In this document: positions 6,852-16,517 of the stretch, one piece after another
Numbering within the stretch: position 1 is the first letter of the stretch
How the letters are laid out: every line of letters begins with the position of its first letter
From: Ancylobacter moscoviensis
GTDB taxonomy: Bacteria > Pseudomonadota > Alphaproteobacteria > Rhizobiales > Xanthobacteraceae
NCBI RefSeq assembly: GCF_007559435.1
Contig: NZ_VMBP01000003.1
Span: 420,526-484,525, forward strand
Direction of reading: 5' to 3'
DNA length: 64,000 nt
Notes under the pieces: model-generated
Database searches by the model: none
Seen by the model: the letters and a program-made list of their open reading frames with translations, nothing else
What the model was told of the DNA's origin: nothing
Position numbers and translations under genes: made by a program

Positions 6852-8180
6852 ATGGGGGAAGGCATGAAGGCGGGCGCAGGAAACGGAGCTTATTACATCG
6901 TGGCCGCGCTGGTCGGCACGGTCGTCGGCGTTCTCGGCTCCGCCTTCCATGCCGGCGTGAATGGGTTGGGGGCCGCCTGGCCCGCCTATCTGCAGGGCAC
7001 GCTCCGGCTGGAAGGCCCCGCACTCTATGCCGCCGCGGCCGTCGTCGCCGCCATCATGACCCTCGTCTCACTCTGGCTGGTACGCCGCTTCGCGCCGGAG
7101 GCCAGCGGCTCGGGCGTGCCGGAGATCGAGGGCGCGATGGAGGGGCTGCGCGAGGTGCGCTGGCATCTCGTGCTGCCGGTGAAGTTCGTCGGCGGTCTGC
7201 TGTCGCTCTCCTCCGGCCTGGTTCTCGGCCGGGAAGGACCGACGATCCATATCGGCGCCTCGGTCGCCAAGGCCGCGTCGGACCTGATGAAATGGTCGTC
7301 GGAAGACATGCGAGGCCTGCTGGCGGCCGGCGGCGCGGCCGGACTCGCCGCCGCCTTCAACGCTCCCCTGGCCGCGGTACTGTTCGTCATCGAGGAGACG
7401 CGGCGGCAATTTCCCTACAGCTCGCGCACCTACATCGCGGTCGTCCTCGCCTCCATCGCGAGCGCCGTGGTGACCGAGTATCTGACCGGCGACACGCCCT
7501 ACATGCTGCTCGAGGTCTCGACGATGCCCTATGGGCTGCTGCCGGCCTTCATCGGCCTCGGCGTGCTGCTCGGCGTGGTCGGCGTCGCGTTCAACCGTAC
7601 GCTGGTCTGGTCGCTGGACCGCGTGCGCGCACTCGGCCTGCGGCACTCCTTCTACATCTTCCCCGCCATCGTCGGCCTCATGATCGGCGTACTCGTGCTG
7701 GTACTGCCCGAAGCGACGCAGGGCGGCGAACTGCTCGCCGTCGAGCTGACCAGGGAAGGCCGGCCGCTCGCCATCCTCGCCGTCATCGTCCTGCTGCGCT
7801 TCGTCATGACCATGGCGAGCTATTCCACCGGCGTCGCCGGCGGCATCTTCGCGCCGATCCTCGCGCTCGCCACCACCGTCGGCCTTTGCTACGGCTCGGC
7901 GCTGGCGACCGTGCTGCCCCTGCCCGAGCAGGCGCAGACCGCCTTCGCGATCACGGCCATGGGCGGCCTGTTCGCCGCCACCATCGGCGCGCCGCTGGTC
8001 GGGATGGTACTGGTGTTGGAGCTCACCGGCGCCTACGCCGTGCTGGTGCCGGTGATGCTCACCGCCATCTTCGCCAACATGACCTCGCAATGGCTCGGTG
8101 GCCGGCCGATCTACGAGATCCTGCTGGAACGCACGCTGGCGATCGAGGCGGAAGGCCGCGCCTCCCACGCGCCGCGCTGA
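6852..8180 (+). CDS. clcA: ClC-family H+/Cl- antiporter
   Basis: A 442-residue integral membrane protein with the ClC selectivity-filter motifs: GSGVPE (86-91), GREGP (126-130) with gating Glu128, and GGIFAP around residue 335. Glu182 in EETRRQF corresponds to the internal proton glutamate (E203 of the E. coli protein), and the tyrosine in GRPIYEIL corresponds to Y445. Together these suggest a proton-coupled exchanger rather than a channel. There are no CBS domains. The ATG at 6852 and the ATG at 6864 are both usable; GGGGGAAGG lies before the second. It stands alone, transcribed towards the convergent ABC exporter gene. Confidence 0.9.
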   Translation: MGEGMKAGAGNGAYYIVAALVGTVVGVLGSAFHAGVNGLGAAWPAYLQGTLRLEGPALYAAAAVVAAIMTLVSLWLVRRFAPEASGSGVPEIEGAMEGLREVRWHLVLPVKFVGGLLSLSSGLVLGREGPTIHIGASVAKAASDLMKWSSEDMRGLLAAGGAAGLAAAFNAPLAAVLFVIEETRRQFPYSSRTYIAVVLASIASAVVTEYLTGDTPYMLLEVSTMPYGLLPAFIGLGVLLGVVGVAFNRTLVWSLDRVRALGLRHSFYIFPAIVGLMIGVLVLVLPEATQGGELLAVELTREGRPLAILAVIVLLRFVMTMASYSTGVAGGIFAPILALATTVGLCYGSALATVLPLPEQAQTAFAITAMGGLFAATIGAPLVGMVLVLELTGAYAVLVPVMLTAIFANMTSQWLGGRPIYEILLERTLAIEAEGRASHAPR

Positions 8181-8187
8181 GGTCGCG

Positions 8188-9930
8188 TCACGCCGTGGCG
8201 AGGCGGGCGGCCTCAAGCCGGGCCGGCCCCTGCCCGTCACGCCGCAGCTCAATGTGCCGCTCATGCAGGCCGAGCAGGGTGGAGCGGTGGCCGATCGACA
8301 GCAACGCCGTCTCCGGCAGCTTCTCCCGCAGCACGCGATAGAGCGCCGCCTCCCCCGGCTCGTCGAGGGCAGAGGTCGCCTCGTCGAGCAGCAGCACGTC
8401 GGGCTTCATCAGCAGGGCGCGGGCGATGGCCAGCCGCTGCTGCTCGCCACCCGACATGATGGCCGGCCACAGGCCCTGTTCGTCCAAACGCGCGGCAAAG
8501 CCCGGCAGACCGACGGTCTCCAGCACCTCGCGCAACCGCTCGCTACCGTACTTTCCCTCCGGGTCGGGGTAAGCCAGTGCGCCGCGCAGCGAGCCGATGG
8601 GCAGGTAAGGTCGCTGCGGCAGCGTCAGCACGCGCGCGCCCGGCGCACGCGACACCTCGCCACGCCCGTAGGGCCAGATGCCGGCGATGGCGCGGAACAG
8701 CGTGCTCTTACCGCTGCCGGAAGGGCCGGTCAGCAGCACGCGCTCGCCCCGGTGGATCTCCAGACCGTCGACGGTGAGCAAGGCCCGCCCGTCCGGCAGG
8801 CGGACTTCCATATCGGCAAGCTCCAGAGGTGCGCTCCCTTTCGCCGGCATCTGGCGAAACTGGCTGCGCAGCGTCTCCGCCTGCGTCGCCATCACCGACT
8901 TCTCGAAGCCGACCAGACGATCGACCACCGACTTCCATTCCGCCAGCGTCGAATAGGCGCCGATGAAGAAGGAGAACGATCCCTGCACCCGTTCGAAGGC
9001 AGAGGAGGTCTGCATGAGCTGGCCGAGCTGGATGGAGCCGAAGAAATAGGCCGGGGCCACGACGACGAAGGGAAAGATCACCGAGAGTTGGCCATAGCCG
9101 GCGGTGAACCAGGTCAGCCGCTTCTGGGCGATCATGATGCCCCAGAAATTGTGCACCACATGCCCGAAGCGCCCCAGCAGCCGCTCGCGCTCCACTGGCT
9201 CGCCGTTCATCAGCGCGATCTGCTCGCCATTCTCGCGCACGCGCACCAGATCGACGCGGTAATCCGCCTCGTAGCGCTGCTGGTCGAAATTCAACTTCAC
9301 CAGCACCCGGCCGATGAGATGGGCAATCAGCGTGCCGAGCGCCGCATAGGCGAAGGCCGCCCAGACGAGATAACCGGGAATGTCCCAGCTCTTGCCGAAG
9401 AGATTGAACGAGAAATTTCCCGACAGGCCCCAGAGTATCACCGCGAAGGAGGCCAGCGTCATCACCGCGTTGAGCAGCCCGATGAACAGGCTGATGGTCT
9501 GGCCGATATAGGTGCGGATGTCCTCGGCGATGCGCTGGTCGGGGTTGTCCGCCGTGTCGCCCTTCAGCCGCATCCGATAGTGCGTCTCATGGGCCAGCCA
9601 GGCGGTGAGGTACTTCTCCGTCATCCAGGTGCGCCAGCGGATCTCCAGCCATTGGCGCAGATAGACCTGGTAGACCGCCACGGCGATGGCGCAGGCGGCG
9701 TAGAAGGAGAACAGCCAGAGCTGGTGGGTAAAGGCCGCGTAGTCCTTCTCCTGGATCGCGTTGTAGAAGGCGTTGTTCCACTCGTTGATCAGCACGGTCG
9801 CGTAGACCCAGCCGACCTCCATCGCGACCACGCCCGCGAGCAGCGCGCCGCCCCGCCATCGGTCCTCGCCACGGAAATAGGGGATGGAAAGCCGCCAGAC
9901 ATCGGCAAGCAGGGAGAGGATGGCGCGCAA
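8188..9930 (-). CDS. ABC transporter, SbmA/BacA-type membrane domain fused to ATPase (YddA-like)
   Basis: A 580-residue fusion. Residues about 1-340 form the SbmA_BacA-like transmembrane domain, with the typical [16 protein letters not shown] and the [12 protein letters not shown] segment. Residues about 370-570 are an ABC ATPase with Walker [10 protein letters not shown], signature SGGEQQR and Walker [14 protein letters not shown]. Full-length relatives export or import peptides or vitamin B12-like molecules, and the BacA branch matters in host-associated rhizobia. The substrate cannot be predicted from sequence. The gene converges on clcA with only 7 bases between the stops. The ATG at 9930 has GGAGAAGC upstream. 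Confidence 0.9.
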   Translation of the reverse strand: MRAILSLLADVWRLSIPYFRGEDRWRGGALLAGVVAMEVGWVYATVLINEWNNAFYNAIQEKDYAAFTHQLWLFSFYAACAIAVAVYQVYLRQWLEIRWRTWMTEKYLTAWLAHETHYRMRLKGDTADNPDQRIAEDIRTYIGQTISLFIGLLNAVMTLASFAVILWGLSGNFSFNLFGKSWDIPGYLVWAAFAYAALGTLIAHLIGRVLVKLNFDQQRYEADYRVDLVRVRENGEQIALMNGEPVERERLLGRFGHVVHNFWGIMIAQKRLTWFTAGYGQLSVIFPFVVVAPAYFFGSIQLGQLMQTSSAFERVQGSFSFFIGAYSTLAEWKSVVDRLVGFEKSVMATQAETLRSQFRQMPAKGSAPLELADMEVRLPDGRALLTVDGLEIHRGERVLLTGPSGSGKSTLFRAIAGIWPYGRGEVSRAPGARVLTLPQRPYLPIGSLRGALAYPDPEGKYGSERLREVLETVGLPGFAARLDEQGLWPAIMSGGEQQRLAIARALLMKPDVLLLDEATSALDEPGEAALYRVLREKLPETALLSIGHRSTLLGLHERHIELRRDGQGPARLEAARLATA

Positions 9931-10035
9931 GGAAGCTTCTCCGGGAACGGCGGGTTCCCGCCATCTAGGCGCGCCGATACTGGCCGGACAGTGGCCGCCA
10001 GATTAAGGTTTGGAGAGGTTTCGGCGCCTGCCCGT

Positions 10036-10878
10036 TCAGATGAACTTCTTGCGGACGCGCTGGCTGACCATGTCGAGCACGGAAACCGTCAGCACGACGA
10101 TGATCAGGATCGCGGAGGCCTGCGAATAGAGGAAGCCGCGCATGGTCTCGTTGAAGGTCATGCCGATGCCGCCGCCGCCGACGATGCCGAGCACGGTCGC
10201 GGAGCGGACATTGGATTCGAAGCGGTACAGCGCGTAGGAGATCCACAGCGGCAGAACCTGCGGCAGCACGCCGTAGATGATCTCCTGCAGCCAGGTGCCG
10301 CCGGTGCCGCGAATGCCCTCCACCGGCGCCGGGTCGATGGCCTCGACCGCCTCGGAGAACAGCTTCGCCACCACGCCCGTGGTGTGCACGAACAGCGCCA
10401 GCACGCCGGCGAAGGGGCCGAGGCCCACGGCGGCGATGAAGATCAGCGCGAAGACCAGCTCGTTGATGGCGCGGCAGGCGTCCATCAGCCGGCGCACGAG
10501 GAAGACCAGCCAGTGCGGCGCCACGTTGTCGGCCGAGAGAATGCCCAGCGGGATGCCCGCGATCACGGCGAGCAGCGTGCCCCAGATGGCGATCGCCAGC
10601 GTCTCCAGCATGGCGTTCACATAGACGTCCCAGTCGGTGAAGTCGGGACGCAGGAAGTCGGCACCGAGGGTCGCCATGTTGCCGGCGTCGCGCATCAGCT
10701 GCGCCGGGTTCATCTCTGCCTCGTGCCAGGCAAAGACCAGGATGACAACGGCGACGGCGGCGAGCGCGAGATGCGTCAGCCGCGTGGCGAGCGGCGTCAC
10801 CGGCGGGGCCGGCATGGTGCGCTCGACAGCACGCTCGGCAGCGCGATGGGCGGAACGGTCGGTCTCGGTGGCAAACAT
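10036..10878 (-). CDS. phnE: Phosphonate ABC transporter permease PhnE
   Basis: A 280-residue permease, last gene of a phnCDE set. After a cytoplasmic N-terminus of about 35 residues there are about six helices. The EAA-like loop is near residue 190-215 ([20 protein letters not shown]), and the conserved [15 protein letters not shown] is seen in PhnE proteins. The C-terminus [11 protein letters not shown] is also typical. The ATG at 10878 follows AGGGAC. It is separated from phnD by 206 bases containing a large hairpin, unlike the tight phnC-phnD spacing, so its expression may be lower than that of the binding protein. Confidence 0.9.
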   Translation of the reverse strand: MFATETDRSAHRAAERAVERTMPAPPVTPLATRLTHLALAAVAVVILVFAWHEAEMNPAQLMRDAGNMATLGADFLRPDFTDWDVYVNAMLETLAIAIWGTLLAVIAGIPLGILSADNVAPHWLVFLVRRLMDACRAINELVFALIFIAAVGLGPFAGVLALFVHTTGVVAKLFSEAVEAIDPAPVEGIRGTGGTWLQEIIYGVLPQVLPLWISYALYRFESNVRSATVLGIVGGGGIGMTFNETMRGFLYSQASAILIIVVLTVSVLDMVSQRVRKKFI

Positions 10879-11005
10879 CGCGGTGTCCCTGTCGTCAGCC
10901 CGGCCGCGTCGAGGCGGCGGCAAGGATCATGTCCCGTTGCCGGGCGTCTCGGTTCGGCGGTCTCGGCCGATGATCCGGCCGTGGTCTCGGTCGTCTTCTT
11001 GCGGC

Positions 11006-11040
11006 GATCCCGGAGACGGCCTTTCAGCCGCTCCGGGACC
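11006..11040 (-). other. Intercistronic hairpin between phnD and phnE
   Basis: GATCCCGGAG(A)CGGC pairs with GCCGCTCCGGGACC, giving about 13 pairs with one bulged A and the loop CTTTCA. There is no T-run on the minus strand after it, so it is not a classical terminator. Hairpins at this place often protect the upstream binding-protein message from 3' decay. Confidence 0.5.
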
Positions 11041-11084
11041 CGTCTTTCCGGCAGGCATGGCAGGCGCACCGCGCCCGCCGCGGC

Positions 11085-12089
11085 TCACATGGCCGGCAGC
11101 TTCTTCTGCTGGGCCTCGAGATCGGCGAGCTGGGCGTCGATTTTCTTGAGCTGCGCGACCTTGTCGTCGGCCGAGATCTTCTCGTCCTTCTCGACCTTCA
11201 CGCGGGTCTTGAACAGCTCGAGCTGGCGGATCGGGAGAAGCTGGGCGTCGGAGGAGGCGAGGAAGGGACCCCAGCCGTCCGAGGTCTTGGCCAGGACTTC
11301 ACGCGCATGCGCGACTTCTTCCGGCGTGCCGTTGCGGCCATAGGTCATGAAGAAGGTGTAGATCTTGGCCTTCAGGTCGGCCGGCAGGTCCTTGCGCCAC
11401 ACGATCGGATCGCCGGCGATCATCGGCGAGCGCCACACTTCCTTGATCTTCTTCGCCTCTTCCGGACGGGTCGCCTGGAGGCGCGAGACGTTCTCGGTGT
11501 TGTTGGTGGCGAAATCGACCTGCTTGTTGGCGACCGCCAGCAGGTTACCCTCGTGGTTCGAGGTCACGACACGCTTGTAGCACTTGTTCGGGTCGACATT
11601 GTTCAGCGCGAACACATAGTAGCTCGGGACGAGGAAGCCCGAGGTGGAGTTCGGATCGCCGTTGCCGAAGTTGTAGCCCTTCGAGCAGTCGAGCACGTCC
11701 TTGAGATCGTTGATGTCGTTGCGGTCGACATTGGTGACGATCAGCGAATAGTAACCCGAGGAACCGTCCGGCTTGGCGGTCTTCACGAAGACTTCGCCGT
11801 TGGCGCGGTCCACCGCTTCCATGGCCGACTTGTTGCCGAACCAGCCGATATCGACCTTCTTGAAGCGCATACCCTCGATCACGCCGGCATAGTCGCCGAC
11901 GAAGAAGGGCTTCACCGGCACGCCGATCGCCTTCTCGAGATCCTTCAGAAGGGGCTCGAAGCTCTTGGCGAGGTTGGCGGAGGACTCGGTGGAGATGAAG
12001 CCGAAGTTCAGCTCCTTCACTTCCTCGGCACGCGCCGGAGCGCTGGCGAGGGCAGCCAGCGCAAGGCCGGCGACGATCAGGCGTTTCAT
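11085..12089 (-). CDS. phnD: Phosphonate/phosphate ABC transporter substrate-binding protein PhnD
   Basis: A 334-residue periplasmic protein. The signal peptide MKRLIVAGLALAALASAPARA is followed by the mature domain ELNFGFISTESSANLAKSF. The body carries PhnD-family elements: DIGWFGNKSAMEA, the ribose-phosphate-pocket-like NSTSGFLVPSYY (residues around 147-158), and VDFATNNTENVSR. The last 40 residues are a charged coiled coil ending QQKKLPAM. AGGAG lies 8 bases before ATG 12089. It is co-transcribed with phnC, whose stop is 14 bases upstream. No C-P lyase gene follows, so degradation of phosphonates must be encoded elsewhere or the system may serve phosphite or organophosphate. Confidence 0.9.
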   Translation of the reverse strand: MKRLIVAGLALAALASAPARAEEVKELNFGFISTESSANLAKSFEPLLKDLEKAIGVPVKPFFVGDYAGVIEGMRFKKVDIGWFGNKSAMEAVDRANGEVFVKTAKPDGSSGYYSLIVTNVDRNDINDLKDVLDCSKGYNFGNGDPNSTSGFLVPSYYVFALNNVDPNKCYKRVVTSNHEGNLLAVANKQVDFATNNTENVSRLQATRPEEAKKIKEVWRSPMIAGDPIVWRKDLPADLKAKIYTFFMTYGRNGTPEEVAHAREVLAKTSDGWGPFLASSDAQLLPIRQLELFKTRVKVEKDEKISADDKVAQLKKIDAQLADLEAQQKKLPAM

Positions 12090-12103
12090 GGACGTAGCTC
12101 CTG

Positions 12104-12946
12104 TCAGGATACGGTCTGGGAAAGGACGGCCTCGGCCGGCGGCGGCGTCACCGCGAACTGGCTCGGCAGGATCAGTTCCTCGGCGCTGGCGCCATAGAGT
12201 TCGGTAAGGAAGCCGGCGTTGATGCGGGAAGCCGGGCCGTCGAACACGACGCGGCCGGCATTCATCGCGATCACGCGGTCGAAATAGGTCGTCGCGTAGT
12301 CCACCTGATGCAGCGAGACGACCAGCGCGATGCCGTGGTCGCGGCTCATCGTCACCAGCGTGTCCATCACGCGCTTGGCCGACTTCGGGTCGAGCGAGGC
12401 GATGGGCTCGTCCGCCAGAACGAGCCGGGCACCCTGCACCAGGGCGCGGGCGATGGCGACGCGCTGCTGCTGGCCACCGGAAAGCTCGCGCGCACGCTTG
12501 GCGGCGTGCTGGGCGATGCCGACCTCGGCAAGGGCCGCATAGGCGGTGCGACGCTCGTCGGAATTGAAGAGGCCGAGTGTGCCGCGCAGTGCGTTCATCC
12601 GCCCCAGCGCGCCCACCATCACATTGGTCATCACCGACAGGCGCCCGGCGAGAGCGAACTGCTGGAAGACGAGGCCGATGTTGCGGCGCGCCGAACGTAC
12701 CTCGGCAGACAGTCGGCCGGCTTCCTGCACCTTGACGCCGAAGGCATGCACGGCGCCGGTGCCCCGCCCTTGCGAGTCGGCGAGGATCAGCCCGGAAGCG
12801 AGCCGGATCAGCGTCGATTTTCCCGAGCCCGAAGCGCCGATCAGCGCCACGCGTTCGCCTTCCCGTATCGTGAGCGAGACATCGTCCACGGCGCGCATCG
12901 CGCCGTAGGTCTTGCTCACACGATCGAGTTGCAGCGCTGCCGCCAT
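12104..12946 (-). CDS. phnC: Phosphonate ABC transporter ATP-binding protein PhnC
   Basis: A 280-residue ABC ATPase and first gene of the phnCDE operon. Walker A is GASGSGKST (residues about 37-45), the signature is LSGGQQQR, and Walker B is LVLADEPIASLDP followed by the switch histidine in SLHQVDYA. The start at 12946 gives the usual PhnC length. A Pho-box-like sequence lies about 72 bases upstream, which would place the operon under PhoB control during phosphate limitation. Confidence 0.93.
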   Translation of the reverse strand: MAAALQLDRVSKTYGAMRAVDDVSLTIREGERVALIGASGSGKSTLIRLASGLILADSQGRGTGAVHAFGVKVQEAGRLSAEVRSARRNIGLVFQQFALAGRLSVMTNVMVGALGRMNALRGTLGLFNSDERRTAYAALAEVGIAQHAAKRARELSGGQQQRVAIARALVQGARLVLADEPIASLDPKSAKRVMDTLVTMSRDHGIALVVSLHQVDYATTYFDRVIAMNAGRVVFDGPASRINAGFLTELYGASAEELILPSQFAVTPPPAEAVLSQTVS

Positions 12947-13017
12947 CGGATCTCCCGCCGGCCTGTTGAAGTCCGGCTTGGGGTAGCGGCGCGTCGTGAC
13001 GGGTGGATGAAGCTGAT

Positions 13018-13035
13018 GTTACAGTTCCGTGACGA
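13018..13035 (-). promoter_or_regulatory. Pho-box-like PhoB site upstream of phnC
   Basis: Read on the minus strand, TCGTCAC-GGAA-CTGTAAC has the 7-4-7 arrangement of a Pho box (consensus CTGTCAT-N4-CTGTCAT). The second half matches 5 of 7 and the first matches 4 of 7 with the GTCA core. Its place 72 bases before phnC fits a promoter element. Confidence 0.5.
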
Positions 13036-13239
13036 GCCACCGACGGGGCATGGCGTGCCCTTGCGCGTCGTGGGCGCCCATCCCGCTGGAGTCGGGCGCG
13101 CCATCACCTTTTTTTTCGCGAAGACTCTTACTCCCCTGACGGAAACGGCGAGGACGACGCCCTCGCCGTCGTTGACTCTGCCTCGCACGCGTTCGCACAT
13201 TCGCGCGGGGTCCGCGTGGTCGGAACGGTGGGGGATTCG

Positions 13240-13701
13240 ATGTATTATGTGATCGTCTTGCTGACGATGGTGGTCGCGCCGCTGATCAGCATCGGCACGG
13301 AGATGGCCACGACCACGGGCATTGGCGGCTTCCTCGCCGTGGCCACCAAGTGGTTCGTCTTCTGGGCGGTCGGCGTGCGCCTGCTCGTCGCCGGCCTCTC
13401 GCAGATCTTCCGGCCCGGCTACACGGCGAAGACGATCCTCGGCATCGACGAGCCGCGCGTGCACGTGCTGGCGCAGGAACTCGGCTTCGCCAACGTGTCG
13501 ACGGGCCTCGCCGGCGTGCTGTCGATCGTCTTCTCGATCTGGGCGCTGCCCGTCGCCTTCATCGGCGGGCTGTTCCTCGGCCTCGCCGGCGTCAACCACC
13601 TCCTGCGCCCGAACCGGAACATGCGCGAGAATGTGGCGATGATCACCGATTTCTGGGGCGCCATCGTCCTGCTCGCCGCCTTCGTGCTCAGCCTGTTCTA
13701 G
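13240..13701 (+). CDS. DUF6790-like small membrane protein
   Basis: A 153-residue protein with four predicted membrane helices and the segment LSQIFRPGYTAKTILGI between helices two and three, which I associate with the DUF6790 family. Function unknown. The ATG at 13240 is preceded by GGTGGGGGA. It is divergent from phnC (293-base gap that also holds the Pho-box-like site) and converges on the pepsin-like gene with overlapping stop codons in CTAG at 13698-13701. Confidence 0.65.
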   Translation: MYYVIVLLTMVVAPLISIGTEMATTTGIGGFLAVATKWFVFWAVGVRLLVAGLSQIFRPGYTAKTILGIDEPRVHVLAQELGFANVSTGLAGVLSIVFSIWALPVAFIGGLFLGLAGVNHLLRPNRNMRENVAMITDFWGAIVLLAAFVLSLF

Positions 13702-14720
13702 CGCTGGCGGAAGCCCACATAGCCGCCCTCCCCGTCGAACAGCACGTCATAGCCGTTCAGCAGGTGGAAACTGGTGTTGACGAAAGTCCGGTCCTCCGCC
13801 ACCCGCAGGTGGATGGCGCTCGGGGCGAGCGGTGAGCCGTCTCCCACCGCGAAGCCGTAGAGCGGGAAGGCCGCCTCGCCCCGGCCGACGCGGATCGCCA
13901 CCTGCGTGCCCGGCGGCAGCGTGCCTTCGGCACCGGCGGCCTGCGCAGCCGGCACGGTCATGTACATGACCGACACGCCGGTATCGACGAGCGCCGTGCC
14001 ACACGCCGGCGGCGTTGCTCCACCGAGCGAGATGCAGGCCGGCGTCGCCTGCCAGTCCGTCCCGTCCGGCCGGCGGTCGAGCTTGAGGTAGCGGAAGGCC
14101 TCGCGCGTGTTGGCGGGGGTGAGGCCGACATGCACGCCCTCGGAGGCGAGGATATAGCCCTGCCGGCGGGGCCCCGCGCCGCCCGCGATGCGCAGCAGCG
14201 GGTTCTTGTCCGGCGTGCTCTGGTTCTGCTGGTCGCCCTCGCGGGCGAAACCGACACCCACCATGGCGACGTTGCGCGGGCTGGTCGTCGGCGTGCAGTC
14301 GCGCGCACGGTCGAGGCACTGCACCTCGGTCACCACCAGCACCGGCATCGGCTCGGTCTGCACGCTCGCCCCCTCGCGGCCGACCAGCGACACAGGCGTC
14401 ACGACCCACTGCCCGAGCATCACGCGGCCGGAGCTCGTATAGGTGAGCCGGGCCGGCCCCTGCGACGGCAATTGTTCGAAGCCGGGCAGGAATTCCGCCG
14501 CGACCACGATCCCCGTCGAGCCGGAATCGAGCTCCGCCCGCAACGGCTCGCCGCCGAAGGAGACGCCGATGCGCGGTACGGCGTCGAGCGCGCCCGGCTC
14601 GGCATTCAGGTAGCGCAGGAACAATCCTTCGCGGTAGCGGCCGTAGTCGGGTGCTTCCTGGGCCACGGCGGAGGAAGCAAGGCCGGCGACGAGAAGCGCT
14701 GCGAGAAGCCGTGCCGGCAT
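13698..14720 (-). CDS. Exported pepsin-like (family A1-type) aspartic protease homologue
   Basis: A 340-residue protein with signal peptide MPARLLAALLVAGLASSAVA. Two active-site-like motifs are visible: Asp65 in AELDSGSTGIVV and Asp246 in ALVDTGVSVMYM. They are 181 residues apart, close to the pepsin spacing (D32 and D215). A flap-like strand RLTYTSSGRVMLG carries Tyr94 at the place of the pepsin flap tyrosine, NVAMVGVGF resembles the DGILGLG segment, and the C-terminal GYDVLFDGEGGYVGF resembles the YTVFDRANNKVGLA end of pepsins. Cysteines at 135/142 and 229/240 could form disulfides. Bacterial pepsin homologues are known but rare. It starts 7 bases after the ETF-QO stop with GAGGCTGGC as ribosome binding site, so it is probably co-transcribed. 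Activity is inferred, not shown. Confidence 0.65.
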   Translation of the reverse strand: MPARLLAALLVAGLASSAVAQEAPDYGRYREGLFLRYLNAEPGALDAVPRIGVSFGGEPLRAELDSGSTGIVVAAEFLPGFEQLPSQGPARLTYTSSGRVMLGQWVVTPVSLVGREGASVQTEPMPVLVVTEVQCLDRARDCTPTTSPRNVAMVGVGFAREGDQQNQSTPDKNPLLRIAGGAGPRRQGYILASEGVHVGLTPANTREAFRYLKLDRRPDGTDWQATPACISLGGATPPACGTALVDTGVSVMYMTVPAAQAAGAEGTLPPGTQVAIRVGRGEAAFPLYGFAVGDGSPLAPSAIHLRVAEDRTFVNTSFHLLNGYDVLFDGEGGYVGFRQR

Positions 14721-14727
14721 GCCAGCC

Positions 14728-16404
14728 TCACATGTTCGGGTAGTTCGGACCGCCGCCGCCCTCGGGCGCCACCCAGGTGATGTTCTGGTTGGGGTCCTTG
14801 ATGTCGCACGTCTTGCAGTGAACGCAATTCTGCGCGTTGATCACGTAGCGCGCGCCGCCGGACGCCTCCCCCTCCTCGACCCATTCATAGACCCCTGCCG
14901 GGCAATAGCGGGCCGAGGGGCCGCCATAGACCTCGTGCTCCGACGCCTTCTGCAGCGCCGGGTCGGCGACCTTGAGGTGGATCGGCTGATCCTCCTCGTG
15001 ATTGGTGTTCGACAGGAACACGGAGGAGAGCCGGTCGAATGAGACGACGCCGTCGGGCCGGGGATAATCGATCCTCTGCGCCTTGTCGGCCGGCGCCAGC
15101 GTCGCGTGGTCCGGCTTGCCGTGACCGAGCGTGCCGAAGAGCGAAAAACCGAAAAGCGTGTTCGTCCACATGTCGAGCCCGCCCAACGCGATGCCGACAT
15201 AGGTACCGAATTTCGACCAGAGCGGCTTGGCATTGCGCACCTTCCACAGGTCGCGGCCAATATCGGAGCCGCGCCATCCGGCCTCGTAGCCCTCCAATAC
15301 GTCGTGCGCGCGGCCGTCGGCGAGGGCCCTCGCCACCTCCTCGGCGGCGAGCATGCCCGAGAGCACCGCGTTGTGGCTGCCCTTGATGCGCGGCACGTTG
15401 ACGAAGCCGGCCGCACAGCCGACGAGCGCCCCGCCGGGGAAGACCAGCTTCGGCACCGACTGGAAGCCTCCCTCGGTGATCGCCCGCGCGCCGTAGGAGA
15501 TGCGCTTGCCGCCCTCCAGCGTCCCGCGCACCAGCGGATGCGTCTTGAAGCGCTGGAATTCCTCGAACGGCGCGATCCAGGGATTGGCGTAGTTGAGGTG
15601 GACGACGAAGCCCACCATCACCTGATTATCCTCCATATGGTAGAGGAACGAACCGCCGCCGGTCGCGCTGTCGAGCGGCCAGCCGAAGGAATGCTGCACC
15701 AGCCCGGGCCGGTGCTTCTCCGGCGGCACGGTCCACAGCTCCTTCAGCCCGATGCCGAACTTCTGCGGCTCGCGCCCCGCACCGAGATCGTAGCGGGCGA
15801 TGAGCTGCTTGGAGAGCTGGCCGCGCGCGCCTTCCGCGAACAGCGTGTATTTGGCGCGCAGCTCCATCCCGCGGGTGAAGCGGTCGGTGATCTCGCCGTC
15901 GCGGCCGATCCCCATGTCGCCGGTGGCGATGCCGACGACCTTGGACGGGTCGGCCTCGTCATAGAGCACCTCGGCGGCGGCGAAGCCGGGATAGATCTCC
16001 ACGCCCAGCGCCTCGGCCTTCGCTGCCAGCCAGCGACAGACATTGCCGAGCGAGCCGATATAGGCGCCGTGATTGTTCATCAGCGGCGGCATCAGCGCGT
16101 TGGGCAGCCGCAGCGCACCGGCAGGGCCGAGGAAATAGAAGCGGTCGTCCGTCACCGGCGTCTTCAGCGGCGCGTCGGGATCCTCGCGCCAGTCGGGGAA
16201 CAGCCGGTCGAGACCCACGGGGTCGATCACCGCGCCGGAAAGGATGTGCGCGCCGACCTCCGAGCCCTTCTCAACCACCACGACGGCGAGATCCTCGGCG
16301 AGTTGCTTCAGCCGGATCGCCGCAGCGAGGCCGGCCGGGCCCGCGCCGACGATCACGACATCAAACTCCATGGCCTCGCGAGCCGGCATTTCTGCCGCGT
16401 CCAT
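14728..16404 (-). CDS. etfD: Electron transfer flavoprotein-ubiquinone oxidoreductase
   Basis: A 558-residue membrane-associated flavoprotein that passes electrons from ETF to ubiquinone during fatty-acid and amino-acid oxidation. The N-terminal FAD fold starts [19 protein letters not shown]. The C-terminal domain carries the 4Fe-4S ligands: one cysteine in [11 protein letters not shown] and three in [13 protein letters not shown]. The start is taken at ATG 16404, which has GGAGG 7 bases upstream. A longer reading from 16467 would prefix an arginine-rich segment with no family support. Etf alpha and beta subunits are not in the window. Confidence 0.95.
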   Translation of the reverse strand: MDAAEMPAREAMEFDVVIVGAGPAGLAAAIRLKQLAEDLAVVVVEKGSEVGAHILSGAVIDPVGLDRLFPDWREDPDAPLKTPVTDDRFYFLGPAGALRLPNALMPPLMNNHGAYIGSLGNVCRWLAAKAEALGVEIYPGFAAAEVLYDEADPSKVVGIATGDMGIGRDGEITDRFTRGMELRAKYTLFAEGARGQLSKQLIARYDLGAGREPQKFGIGLKELWTVPPEKHRPGLVQHSFGWPLDSATGGGSFLYHMEDNQVMVGFVVHLNYANPWIAPFEEFQRFKTHPLVRGTLEGGKRISYGARAITEGGFQSVPKLVFPGGALVGCAAGFVNVPRIKGSHNAVLSGMLAAEEVARALADGRAHDVLEGYEAGWRGSDIGRDLWKVRNAKPLWSKFGTYVGIALGGLDMWTNTLFGFSLFGTLGHGKPDHATLAPADKAQRIDYPRPDGVVSFDRLSSVFLSNTNHEEDQPIHLKVADPALQKASEHEVYGGPSARYCPAGVYEWVEEGEASGGARYVINAQNCVHCKTCDIKDPNQNITWVAPEGGGGPNYPNM

Positions 16405-16517
16405 TTCCTGCCTCCGCCGACGCAACCTGCTGATTGGACTTCTTCCACGCTTGTCCCGGCCTGACAACCGTCCGTCCGACGGATAGGATGAGCGAACCGA
16501 CGCGAAGAATGCCCCTT

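Noticed and set aside
8098..11343. 1081-codon plus-strand open frame
   Set aside because: Antisense to the SbmA-type ABC and phn genes. No recognisable domains, composition typical of reverse-complement frames in high-GC DNA.
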